This document shows, in pieces, positions 12,603 to 23,442 of a stretch of 64,000 nucleotides of DNA. Source of the stretch: Bimuria novae-zelandiae CBS 107.79 (lineage: Eukaryota; Ascomycota; Dothideomycetes; Pleosporales; Didymosphaeriaceae); assembly GCA_010015655.1 (NCBI GenBank), contig ML976739.1:118821-182820 (forward strand), written 5' to 3'. A program made the translations under genes and the position numbers. Within the stretch, counting starts at the first letter, position 1; every line of letters begins with the position of its first letter. The notes beneath the pieces are model-generated. The model was not told the origin of the DNA. It searched no databases and was given only the letters and a program-made list of their open reading frames with translations.

Positions 12603-13663
12603 GGAGGACAGCTAAGGACAGGTCAGATTAAGATCGGTAGACGTATAGCAGTTGTCACGAAGGGCCATCAGAGGTTCAAATTCAGCAGGCGATTCCGAAG
12701 GGCATCAAAGAGGGACATGGCACGCGCCGGGGTGGACTCAAAGGTAGCTATATTAGTACAAGTACTAGCTGCGCTATTTTGTGACCACACGCTGTTGGCG
12801 CGCGATGCTACGAAAAGCCAACGCACATGGGAGCTCGTTCTGCTCCGCTCCGTTAGACTGTAGAGGGCCGAGCCAGTGACAGAGTATGCGGGATGATGAG
12901 CAATTCGTGGGACAGAAATTTTCGAGACAGGGCTCGATTGGCACGAAGGAAGGCTGCATTGATCACCTGCAGGGGAAGAGGCAAAAGCAAATGTGGAGAA
13001 GCATGGGCGATGGCAAACACGGGAGTCGTGGCATGCGGTAGCGAGATGTAAATGCTCAATGTTCTATGTCATGCATGCATACTTGTCGCGTGACGTGATC
13101 CATGATAGGATGATGGCGTTTGCAGTACGACTAGAGCGAGAGCCCAAGCCCGAGGCACCGGCGCTAGATATCCATGGATGATCGCTTCAGTGTCCAGGTT
13201 TCTTTTTCTATTTCGATGCTGAGGCGACGGATTTCCGTGCGTGGTACCTGGGCGCTTGGATGCGGCTCTCGAGAAAAGCAAGGCGGTGAGCGGCAGGTCG
13301 AGTGGCGCAATCACGGATTACGCTCAACATATGCAGGCCGCCCACGTTAGAGGAAAACCCGACTTACAGTCGGTGTAGAGCACAAGATACAGTTAGACAG
13401 ATGTGTCATGCGGGCGCGGCGAATGTCATACGGAACGTAAATGCATGGGTGATTGAATTAAATGGTTGTAACTTGGGGAACGGGGCTCTAGCGGAAATCG
13501 GAAGGGTTCTAGGATCGTCTGCAGCCACCAAGCTAAGGTAAATTATGGCGCGTTATCACAGGATCAGCAATGCAGTAACGGAACGCATCTGCGTCCAACT
13601 TGTACTCCAGACCCGACTTTTCGTTAATTAGCCTAAGATCTGGAGCTGCTAGGGTCACGTGCA
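12603..13663. other. Divergent intergenic region
   Basis: About 1.1 kb between the divergent DLD1 and coiled-coil genes, so it should hold both promoters. The open frames are short and unrelated to known proteins. No RNA gene was recognised. Confidence 0.4.
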
Positions 13664-16600
13664 ATGGCACCAACCTTGGAACCTTGGAAGCCTTCGGTCA
13701 AGGGCCAAACCACTCGTTACCCTGGCGACCACCCCAACCAAAAACAATCTTTCTACCCTTCACAACCACCACAGGCCGCGATGGCAGAGCTCGCGCGAGA
13801 GATCCAGACAATAATCGATGCGTCTTATCTAGTATCGCTACGGAATTTGGCCCAAATATGCAAAAGAGTGGATGCGATTACCGTTCGCGCGTGTATTCGG
13901 CAGCTACCACCTTGTGCGGTTGCGAAGCTCGCCTCTAGCCTCTTGGAATCCCTTCCTCTTTTGGAATGTTGCGTAGGGATTGTTCAATGTCTCGGTATTT
14001 TCTTTGCCCCTCTGAACTGTCCGTGGAGGCTAATTCACCTTACAGCGCAATCAGTAGAGTTCAAAACCGAGCTCCTCTCTCATCAGGTCGGCCTGCTGGA
14101 TGCAGTACTCACGAAGGCCAACACGTCGCAACGTGATTTTGATCAAGTAAGTTACGAGGACTACTCAGGTGTCAAATCAGATATCACCACTATGTTTTGT
14201 GTATGGAGTACTGACAGGCTCAAGTACCATGGGCTTTGCGTCGAACTCCTTTCACATCCGTTGCCTGAAGGGGTACCACTGCCCGCAAGCGTGCAACCTT
14301 TCTTCTTGCGGCTGTTTGAGCAAGCATATTGCGAACCGGATGTACGCACTTTGAGGACGATTTATCACATGCTCAAGGGAGCTTGCCGTGGACTCCATGC
14401 ACTTCTACCGGCGGATGTGTGTGCGCTTCTTGATGAGCAGCTCTACGAGATCCTCAAGAAAAAAATTGCCGGAGACACGATGCTTGTGTTGTGGTGTTTT
14501 GGCGTCGCAACCCTATCCGAACAGTAAGTGGCGACGCAAAAGGAACGTGCTACGTGGCCAACTACTAATCATGCTCATGCGCATAGCCCAGAGATCTTAG
14601 ATATACGAGGCGATCATAACAAGGACCTTGCAGCGAGCGCGATTCACAATGTTAAATGGACCACAGCTTCTGGTCGCAAAATGTTCGAATCCTCGAGCGC
14701 GTGCGAGAAGACCATTACCTTGACATGCTTGAGCGTGATTTGGGCTATCAAAGGTGGTACAGGTGTATCGGACGATGAAGCTCTTGAAGGCATAAGTATG
14801 TGAAATTCGAAAGAAGATTCCTGAGCTCATTTGTCGGTACGGTTGGGAAAGATCGGAAACGACTATCCACACATTGCAAGTAGGCTGACCCATACTTCTT
14901 AGAAATTGCAACCCGCACCCTGCAGTTTATTGACGACAAGACCCGAGAGAACTGGGTAACCACGAACGCGAACGCCAGGAGTTTTATTCCGAAGCTCTTG
15001 GAAAAGCTGCAGCGATCCGACCTGAATTCGAGCCTTCTTCGCGAGGCGCTATACTTCTTTGCTGTTATCGGGGACCCGAACAAGCTACCCCAGTCCGTGG
15101 TAGCTTCATATGAAGCAACTTTGTTGGATATAAGTTGCTGTAATGACATCAAGTTTCAAGGTTCTTTCTCGAACTCGCTGCATTTGTTCGCGGTGAGTGC
15201 ATTCTTGCGGAGTCAGACATTTTTCCCCAGACTCAAGCCCTTCTCTCGCGTAAAGCTGAAAGCTGGCCCTTGTGTTATTTATCCTGGGGTAACACACCAG
15301 AGATTCATTGGTTCCTTGTGGCCCACTTTCACCTTTACACGAGAACCCTTCTTGTTTTGCACCCTAGGAATACGAGGAGACGCTTCATAATGAAGGAGAC
15401 ACAAGACCGTCCTACTTTCACTTCATCCATCGCGGATTACAGCTAGTATGTTCCTTCTATCTAACTATGTGCAGAATAGCCTTCAACAAGGCCCTCTACA
15501 ATCTGTCCTCGGCCGGATATTGGACACGAATATTTCGCCCAAATCCATCGACGAATTGCAGAACACCACAATGCTAGTCGACGTCATAGCAATGACGGCT
15601 ACCAAGCATGAGTCGTTCCGCTCACATCTTCTTACAGCACTGTCGAACCGTAAAATACAAGACAGCGTTGAAGCCTTCCTCGGGGTCTGTCCTGGTGATC
15701 TCAAAGGGCACCAAAACACTTCGTGTCGAAATCACGATACCATGATACACCAGACGTGTCTTTCAGCAACGATATCGATGTTACTGACCATACTTCTTGT
15801 TGCCGGTCCGGCTCGAGCTACGCATATGCTGCCTTCACTTGGGATCGCCCTACTCGAGAAGCAACGTCAGCTCTTGGTACCTACGCATCAATGTGCGCGC
15901 ATGTCAGGCTCTACAGTGTCAGGGAAAAAGTCTAGGTATGTCGTGGACCCAGTAAAGGCAATACAGAAACTGGAAGTGCTAAATTCTTTTGCCAGTAATA
16001 CGATTTCTCTCTTTGAACAAGAGTGTACTCCAATCTCGGGCCTCCCTCTGCAGGACTGGAGAGGGCGCCTCAAATCAGAAATGGACAGCCACGCCGCTTA
16101 CCAACGGGAGTCTATTATCCGAGCTGTAACGCAGATTTGTCATGATCTGGAAGTCCGTTGCGAGACGGTCGAAGAACCCCTGCGTTGCGAGCGAGATAAA
16201 TCACGTGCGCTAGAAGAGGAGCTGTCTCGATCTCGAGCATGTGTGGACAACCTAGAACAGAAGCGATTAGACGACCATTTGTTTTATCTCAATCTGGAGT
16301 CCGAGAAGACCCACTTAGAGCAGGAGTACGAAAAAGTCTGCATCCGACTCGAAACCTTACAGACGGAAACGGCGAAATCGAATTCCCAAGCTGAGACTGC
16401 GCTCCAAGAAGCTAGGGAAGTTAGGGAAGCTTTTGAACACAAGGAAACGCAGCTGGTACGTAACGAACCAGCAAGAAATGGCCTCTTTTCGCAAATGGCC
16501 ATGGGATTGCTCGTTTTGGGGCAATATACGGCTCAGAGACTCATCTCGCTTAAAGACATCATCCGTTTTGTTTTGGGTTTCCACTGATTTTGCATATGAG

Positions 16601-18037
16601 CATCTAGAGATCTACCATCCTGCAACTTGAAGAAACGGTTAATTTCAACAACGACGAGTTGAGCACCTTACGCGAAAAAACAACTGCACTCAGCGACGAG
16701 ATCAACGAGCGGGAGACTGAAAGGCAGCATCTGACGACCCAATACAAGGAGCTTCAAAATCAGTTCGAAGATCAACGTGATGCTACTGAGAAACAAAAGC
16801 AGTCGGCTGCCCAATTCGACAGTCTCTGCAAGAGCCTACAGACACGGTTGGATCAGGCTGAGCGCGAGTTAAACAAGGGGAAAGAGTCTGCAGGTCACAG
16901 AGAAGCACAAATAATTCGTCTTACAGAGAAAAATACCGGTCTTAAAGATGAACTACAGCAGAAGAAATCAGACCTAGCAAGAACGACCAAAATGCTTGAA
17001 GATCTACAGGTCCGACACCATGAACTCGCACAGACCTCGAACAGGGAACTGCAAGAAGCTGAAGCTCAGTACGAAAGCGATCTCGAATCAGCTGCCTCCA
17101 AAGCCTCCGAAGAGCTTCGTTGCATACAAGTGAGTAATTTTCAATGCAAAGCTGGCGTTCGGTCCGCTCAGTTTCACACCCGTGTGTGGGTTGTTGGGGG
17201 ATTAGGGAATGCTGGCGCTGCATTGTCCTTCCTATGGTGAAACGAGAAGTTCAACTTCAAGCGGAGCGCTGTAATAGTGTCTGTTACATTCCATTTCTCG
17301 TTGAAATCTTGACTGACAATATCCCTCTGCATTGTAGGAAGTTTACGAGAATATGCGACAAACTATGGAGCGTATTCAACTCTCCATACCGCCACTCGAA
17401 ACAAGAATCCAGGAGCTTGAGCATGAATGCTCTGCAAAAGACAACGAGCTTCAAGGACTAAGAGCCTGGAAGAATCGCTTTTTCGACCTCGCGCATGACG
17501 TCCCAAAGACTCCGTACCCGCACGAATCTACTCTACAAAGCAATCCAGAGGTAGGTCAATGTATTGGAAACCTCGTAGTGGTTGCACTCCTCGTCCCTCG
17601 TTGATCCATTCTAAACGCAATAGCCTACACATTCGGGTTTCACCAGCACGCCGGATTCTCAGGATTTCCGTAGTGGCTCCACCCCAAAGCGTCCGAAACC
17701 GGGACCAGCTTCTAAAGGTCTTCCCTTGCGCACATCCCGTCGAGAAAACCCCTCTATGATGCCAAAGTCTCTTGCACGGAGAGATCACACAAAACGTCCG
17801 GCTTTGCGACCAGTCTCTCCGAACCGAAGACACACCACTGTCGGGGTGCCCGTGTCCGAGCAGAAGGACGGTGTAGATGGCAGGCAGAGTTTGCCATTGA
17901 AAAAGCGGCGAGGTAGCTTGCAAGGGATTGAAGAAGTAGAGTTCCAAGAGGACCTTTTAACAAGCACACCTTGTACTCCTGGCAGATTCATGGACGGGAC
18001 CCGCGAATACCAAGACGGATCGGCCACTAGCCTGTAG
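13664..18037 (+). CDS. Unrecognised large coiled-coil protein
   Basis: Eight exons: 13664-14523, 14587-14795, 14903-15192, 15368-15445, 15475-16455, 16608-17129, 17338-17550 and 17624-18037. All introns are GT-AG and in phase. The first Met (13664) gives 1188 residues; the Met at 13781 (MAELAREIQTI) has a better start context, gives 1149 and is my preferred start. Numbered from it, residues 1 to about 640 look globular and helical, with many Leu and Cys. A long coiled coil rich in Glu, Gln, Lys and Arg covers about 645-990. The last 130 residues are basic and Ser/Pro-rich (STPKRPKPGP, LKKRRGSLQG). That layout would suit a structural, cytoskeletal or spindle-associated protein, but I recognise no family and assign no function. 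Intron 3 holds a MITE-like repeat. Confidence 0.75.
15241..15345 (+). mobile_element. MITE-like inverted-repeat element, copy A
   Basis: About 105 bp inside intron 3 (15193-15367) of the coiled-coil gene. The left end reads CTCGCGTAAAGCTGAAAG. The right end, reverse-complemented, reads CTCGTGTAAAGGTGAAAG, matching at 16 of 18 positions. The interior TTATCCTGGGGTAACACACC recurs in the other copies. CCCTTCT occurs just left of the element (15238-15244) and again at 15346-15352, a possible but imperfectly placed target duplication. It has no coding capacity, so it would be non-autonomous. Confidence 0.6.
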
Positions 18038-18441
18038 GAAACCCGGCAACACAACCCGATATATAGTAATAGTTCAATGGTAAAAATGCTGTGTTTCGGG
18101 CGCGAGGTTACACAGTCGGTCCGAGATTGTGGCGCGTCTGTGTGGTACACGACCGCGAGCCATAGCCTGCCGTGCACCAAGTACTGTTCTTCAAAGAATA
18201 TCTACCCTGCTCTCATTTGTTTTTGATCTCTACGTTTGCAAGGCTGGGTTCGCTGGGTATCACTAAACAACATTTTCAAGTGGGGTGTTGTTGTCTCGCT
18301 CTTTCCCTGGCTATCACCTGTGCCTACCCGGCGCTAGCGAAGCAGCAAACGAAACCTCAAACGACAAAACCTCGTACTAGCTGAGCCTCAGCACTCTTTC
18401 CCCGCTCTTCAAGAGCACGAACTTCTGCAGCAGCAGCAGCA
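18038..18441. other. Intergenic region upstream of the RdRP
   Basis: 404 bp between two tandem plus-strand genes. A 70-codon open frame at 18172-18384 has no recognisable content. A possible acceptor (TACTAG, ending 18380) joins the RdRP frame, so an unseen 5' exon cannot be excluded. A short (GCA) run precedes the chosen RdRP start. Confidence 0.4.
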
Positions 18442-21400
18442 ATGCGTCGGACCCTACCAGCAGGGAGCATGCCTGGGCCCGCCGCCGCCGCTCTTGTCGG
18501 CAAGGCCATCGACTTTGGCGTAACGACCTCTGAACGCACAATGCAAATCATGCAGACTGTGCGTGCTGACGAACAGATTAAAGTCACAGTCAAGGTGGGA
18601 GATTACAAGGAACTCGAAATTTACTTCCCCTTCAAGTTGGATGGTCGTTCCCAAAATACCAAATTTCAGCTGCCCTTGTCACTTATAGAGTCGATATACA
18701 AAGTCAAGGACTCTCTCATCATACCATTCAAGTCGGTATGTGCCACACATCTGGAAAGCTTCGCTACGGCTCAGACATACCTCCTACAAGTCTCCTCATA
18801 TCCTCGCTAATGCATGTATAGCCACCGAAATTCTGGATACAGAATAACCTCGGGAAGTGGTATCGACAGACAGATATCGTAGAGAAGGATACCAGGACGG
18901 CATTGGCGAGCGCTCCGGTGATGAACCACAAAGAGACTCCTGTAATCGACATTGGCCGCTGGACAACCTACCGAGTCACATTCGATGCCGCAACCTCCTC
19001 CAACGTCAAATACACTCGACTTAAGACGACTCTGGCGGATCACGGTATTCACGTCACAACGATAGAAGATTACCGCACCATCAAGGGCACAGCGCCAGAA
19101 GTCTGGTCGCTGTTGGAGGAAGAAATATCAGGAACCCATCCGCATCTTCAAGGCTCTAATCTCCAAGAGTCCGCATTTCACGATCTGGTCACTGGTCAGA
19201 TTAATCTTGCATTTGACGTTCGCTACCAATTGGAGGTTTGTCTGTCCAACGGATTACTCCACGAGCACAATATCACTCGTGGATTTCTGGAACGGCTTGC
19301 ATCATTGAGTCCCGCCGAAGCTGTATACATACTAGAGAAGGTTATGGAGGCAAAGCATGAATGTTTCGATCCCATGCAAATTTTCAACAAGCCGCTCAAG
19401 ATGACCCGCGTCAGGAGACTCCCGAGCTACTGCATTCTTTCCCGATCAGCGAACATCACGCCAACACTGATCCACGTCGGTCAGCCCATCATCGAGACAT
19501 CAAACCGAATTGTTCGGAAACACATCGCGGACGCTGACCGCTTCATTCGGGTAAGATTCTCGGACGAACAGACCGTAGGTGAACTGTTCAGTCAGACCGA
19601 CGACAGCTCAGACGCCATCTTCAATCGAATAACTAGAGCCATGACCAATGGTATCGTAGTGGCCGGTCGTTATTACGAGTTCCTCGCGTTTGGAAACTCT
19701 CAGTTCAGGGAGCGTGGGGCATACTTCTACGCACCTACACCATCAAAGTCCGCTAATGACATACGTCGCTCGATGGGACAATTCGATCATATCAAAACAG
19801 CAGCAAAATATGGAGCCAGGCTCGGACAATGTTTCTCCACTACACGTGCAATAAAGAGCGTTAACGTCAATATCGAGATGATCGATGATGTGAAGCGTAA
19901 CGGATATTGTTTCACGGACGGCGTTGGCAAGATTTCCACTTTCCTGGCCCAGATGGCTGCAAAGGAGCTCGGCCTACCAAACGCCTTTCATGATCCCCCT
20001 TCTCTTTACCAGTTCCGCTTGGCTGGTTGTAAGGGCGTACTCGCGCTGGATCCCACCATTTCAGGCCATGTCGTACATATCCGGCCCAGTCAATACAAAT
20101 TCGAGGCGCAGAATGTGGGTCTGGAGATTATCAGAGCGTCCGCGCTCTCAGTTGCATGCTTCAACCGCCAATTGATCATAATACTCTCTACGCTTGGGGT
20201 CCCAGATTCTGTATTTATCCAAAAGCAGCAGCAGATGGTCAATGATCTCGAGCGCGCGACTAAGCAGGAAAGTGTTGCTCTTGAAAAGCTTCAACGAAAC
20301 ATCGATCTAAATCAGACCACCCTTACAATGGCTGGAATGGTCATCGATGGCTTCATGAAGAGTCAGGAGCCTTTCATGATGTCGCTCCTTCAGTTGTGGC
20401 GCGCTTACCACATCAAATATCTCAAGGAAAAGGCTCGGATAGTGATTGAAGAGGGCGCGTACGTACTCGGCTGTGTAGACGAAACCGCCAGCTTAAAGGG
20501 CCACTACAACGATCCGCAATCTCGTCCCGATGCTACCAGAGCCGAGAAGCTCGAAACTTTACCTGAGATATTTCTGCAAATATCTGATACGCAAACCGAA
20601 AAGCAGGGCCACTACAGAGTCATAGAAGGCATATGCATCATAGCGCGCAACCCGTCGCTTCATGCGGGCGATGTGCGTGTAGTGCGGGCTGTTGATGTGC
20701 CAACGCTACATCACTTGAAGAATGTTGTAGTACTCCCCCAAACTGGGGACCGGGACATCTCAAATATGTGTTCCGGCGGCGACCTGGATGGCGACGACTA
20801 TATTGTGCTGTGGGACCAAGACTTTTTGCCGGAGACAGTAAACGAACCACCCATGGATTTCACGGCAGAGAAGCCTACCGAATCAGCCAAACCAATCACG
20901 GTCAAAGACATCACTGACTTTTTCGTCACTCATATGAAGAACGATTCGCTTGGTCAGATCGCGACCGCCCATTTGGCTCAAGCAGACTTCAGTGCCAAAG
21001 GCGTAAGAGACCCTAAATGTAAGTTTAGTCTTTTCTTTCTAGATTTTACCGGCTGACGGGCACTCCAGGTCTAGAACTGGCCCGGCTTCATTCTCAGGCG
21101 GTTGACTACTCCAAGAGCGGTATCCCTGCGATAATGGACGCCGAACTCAGAATGCGCAGGAGGCCGCATTTTCAAAGGAAAAGCCACCAGCCAGAACACA
21201 AATATTACAAATCCAAGAAGATCTTGGGAAGGCTGTTTGACCAGGTTCAGCTCGTTGACTTTGTTCCTCAATACAACAAGTTTGACCGGACAATCTTGGA
21301 TGCCTATGAACCGGACGAAACCATGTTGACCAAAGCCAACGAGCTTAAGCTGTCGTACGACTCTGAGCTGAAACAACTGATGGCAAAACATGCTATTCGA

Positions 21401-22114
21401 ACGGAATTCGAAGCATGGTCTATCTTCGTCCTGTCCCACAACTTGGAAGCCCGCGACTACAAGTTCGCTGAAGAGTTTGGTCGAACGATTGGGATGCTGA
21501 AGTCAAGGTTTCGAGAGCTGTGTTGCGAAGCAGCTGGCGCAGGCAGGCATGGCTTTGAGAAACTGGCGCCATTCGTTGCTGCCATGTACACTGTGACGGC
21601 GGCTGAGATGGAGGATGCCATGAGGACCCGCTCTATGACACCGGAAGAAATGCCTCTGATGTCGTTCCCCTGGTTGTTCGTTGAAGAGCTCGGTAAGATC
21701 AAGACCGGACAGAGAGATGGCCGACCCGACGCTTTTGCGCCCCAGCAGCAGAATCGGCCTTCGAAGAGGCATGCCAATCCGGTTCCGGAGAGGGAGCTGG
21801 GTGGCTTCGAGACGGAACAAGGCATCACGCATTTCGGCGAGGTGTTGAAGCTTGACTTTCATCATGGTAAGGTTATTTCAGTGTCCCAGTGAACGTGCTC
21901 TATGCTAACCCAAGTCGCAGGCCAATCGAACACGCACTCAGTCGGCGAGGGCGTGGACCAAGTTGGGGAGAATGCTGGTGGCAGTCACGGTGGCGGAGAT
22001 GATGAGACCGAGGCAGGCTGGGACAACGATCAGCAGCAGCAGGTAGCCATCGACTTGGGTTCGAACGACCCAGCAGGAACCATGCTGGAACGCCTGGCAC
22101 GCCTGGGCAACTGA
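18442..22114 (+). CDS. RNA-dependent RNA polymerase, RNAi type (QDE-1/SAD-1/RRP-3 superfamily)
   Basis: Four exons: 18442-18735, 18822-21018, 21069-21866 and 21921-22114, giving 1160 residues. Cellular RdRPs copy single-stranded RNA into double-stranded RNA for Dicer in quelling, meiotic silencing or small-RNA pathways. The catalytic signature CSGGDLDGDDYIVLWD is present, with the metal-binding DLDGD starting at residue 752. Other family landmarks are RNGYCFTDGVGKIS, FRLAGCKGVLAL, the EEGAYVLGCVDET stretch, ARNPSLHAGDVRVVRAVDVP and, after intron 2, LELARLHSQAVDY. The tail is Gly/Gln/Asp-rich. The start is the first in-frame Met after a stop, and I see no RRM-like N-terminal domain, so an upstream exon may be missing. 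Catalytic parts look intact. I cannot say which paralogue group it belongs to. Confidence 0.92.
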
Positions 22115-22126
22115 GGCAGCGTGGCT

Positions 22127-22238
22127 CTCTCTCATAGAGTAAAGCTGAAAGTTGGACATTGTATTACTCATCCTAAGGTAACACACCGGCGATTCATCAG
22201 GGTCCTTGTGGTTTACTTGTGCATTTCATTGCACGACG
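22127..22238 (+). mobile_element. MITE-like inverted-repeat element, copy B
   Basis: Begins about 13 bp after the RdRP stop codon. It aligns along its length with copy A: GTAAAGCTGAAAG, then TTGTATTACTCATCCTAAGG, TAACACACCGGCGATTCATC and CCTTGTGG. The right terminal repeat is degenerate (ending near CATTGCACGACG). It probably lies in the RdRP 3' UTR. No coding capacity. Confidence 0.55.
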
Positions 22239-22527
22239 GCGTGGGCACTTGGAGGACTAGCCAGCATCACAGGAAGGAAACTTTACACATTAGCATCCTG
22301 TTCTTGCTACTATTCGATAGTTGGTTTCGATAGTTGGTCATGAGAATCGAAACTATATGTGATATCTCCGTCTTGCACAGCGTGATGCACCGTGTGCCTG
22401 ACAGGCCGCGTTCGGAGTAGGTTGTAGCGCCATGGGTGCCGCGACTTGGTGGTCACACTCGCGTAAAGCCGAACGTCGGCGGGTCCCCAACTTTTCGCAA
22501 TAGGGCGAGCGTCAAAACTCCAGCAGG

Positions 22528-23442
22528 ATGCCGCGAATACCGGTCCAACTCGCGCCCTTTGTGCGCGCGCCGAACGAGGCGCTCCTGCTCTTGACGAGCA
22601 CCCTAGACGCATCGGCCAGCTGGCTCCTCTGCCGCTTTCTTTGCGATGCGCTGAGCCCGGACCGAGACGAGCAACAAAAGGACGCGAAGAAGGTGCTGCT
22701 CGTGAGCTGGCTTCGGGACTACGACTTCTGGAAGCAGGAGGTGCGCAAGAGCACGGGGCTCGACCTGGGCGGCTTGCGCGCCCAGCGGAAGTTCGCCTTC
22801 GTCGATGGCCTGTCTGCGCTGTTCCTCGCCGACGAAGTAGAGAAGCCCAGAGGACTGCAACAGCTGCCTGCGAGGCCAATACCCGCGAAGGGCCCGCCGG
22901 GCCTTCATACCCTCTCATCCACATCGCTGGACCACGCCAGCGCCACCATCACAGCCGCCCTCGATGCCCTCGATCCCTCGTCGAGCACCCTCGTCATCCT
23001 GGATAACCCGGACATACTCCTCGCCGCCGTCCCCGCCCTCGCTCCGTCCGACCTGACCTCGTTCTTCCTCACGCTGCACACGCGCCCGTCTGTATCGCAA
23101 GTCCTCGTGCACCTCCAGTCCGACCTAGCCCTGCGCACGCCCTCAGTGCCGCCGCAGCCCCTGCAGATTGCCCAGCAGAATCTGCTCGTTAAAACAGCAC
23201 ACATGAGTGCTAAAGTGCTTGGAATCAGGCTGTTGGACACGGGCGTGGCACGAGATGTCAGCGGTGTGCTTAGGGCGACGGTTCATAAGGACTCGTGGAC
23301 GAATATCGGGACTCTGGGCCAGATGGGGGACGGGCGTCGCGGTGATGCAGGACTGCTTGAAGAGAAGAGCTTGGAGGTGCTGTATAAAGTCCAGGGAGAT
23401 GGCGGGGTTAGGGTCTTTGAGAGGGGGGCTGCTACCGTGTGA
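22528..23442 (+). CDS. ELP6: ELP6-like Elongator subunit
   Basis: A single-exon gene of 304 residues. The fold pattern is that of the RecA-like ATPase relatives Elp4/5/6: an N-terminal LLLLTSTLDASASWLLCRF, then VLLVSWLRDYDFWKQEVRK, then FAFVDGLSALF, then STLVILDNPDILLAA, and a strand ending in VLVHLQSDLAL. As is usual for Elp6, the Walker A loop is not conserved. Elongator (Elp1-6) modifies wobble uridines of tRNA anticodons, and the Elp4/5/6 hexamer binds tRNA. The length fits fungal Elp6 (about 270-330). GC content is higher than in the neighbours. The call rests on remembered family motifs; a related RecA-like protein is the alternative. Confidence 0.75.
   Translation: MPRIPVQLAPFVRAPNEALLLLTSTLDASASWLLCRFLCDALSPDRDEQQKDAKKVLLVSWLRDYDFWKQEVRKSTGLDLGGLRAQRKFAFVDGLSALFLADEVEKPRGLQQLPARPIPAKGPPGLHTLSSTSLDHASATITAALDALDPSSSTLVILDNPDILLAAVPALAPSDLTSFFLTLHTRPSVSQVLVHLQSDLALRTPSVPPQPLQIAQQNLLVKTAHMSAKVLGIRLLDTGVARDVSGVLRATVHKDSWTNIGTLGQMGDGRRGDAGLLEEKSLEVLYKVQGDGGVRVFERGAATV

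Noticed and set aside
14680..14695. GTTCGAATCC-like tRNA B box
   Set aside because: It lies in an exon of the coiled-coil gene and has no A box or cloverleaf around it.
22310..22924. 204-codon minus-strand frame opposite ELP6
   Set aside because: High-GC antisense frame, Arg/Ala-rich, no domain; the plus-strand ELP6 frame is coherent.
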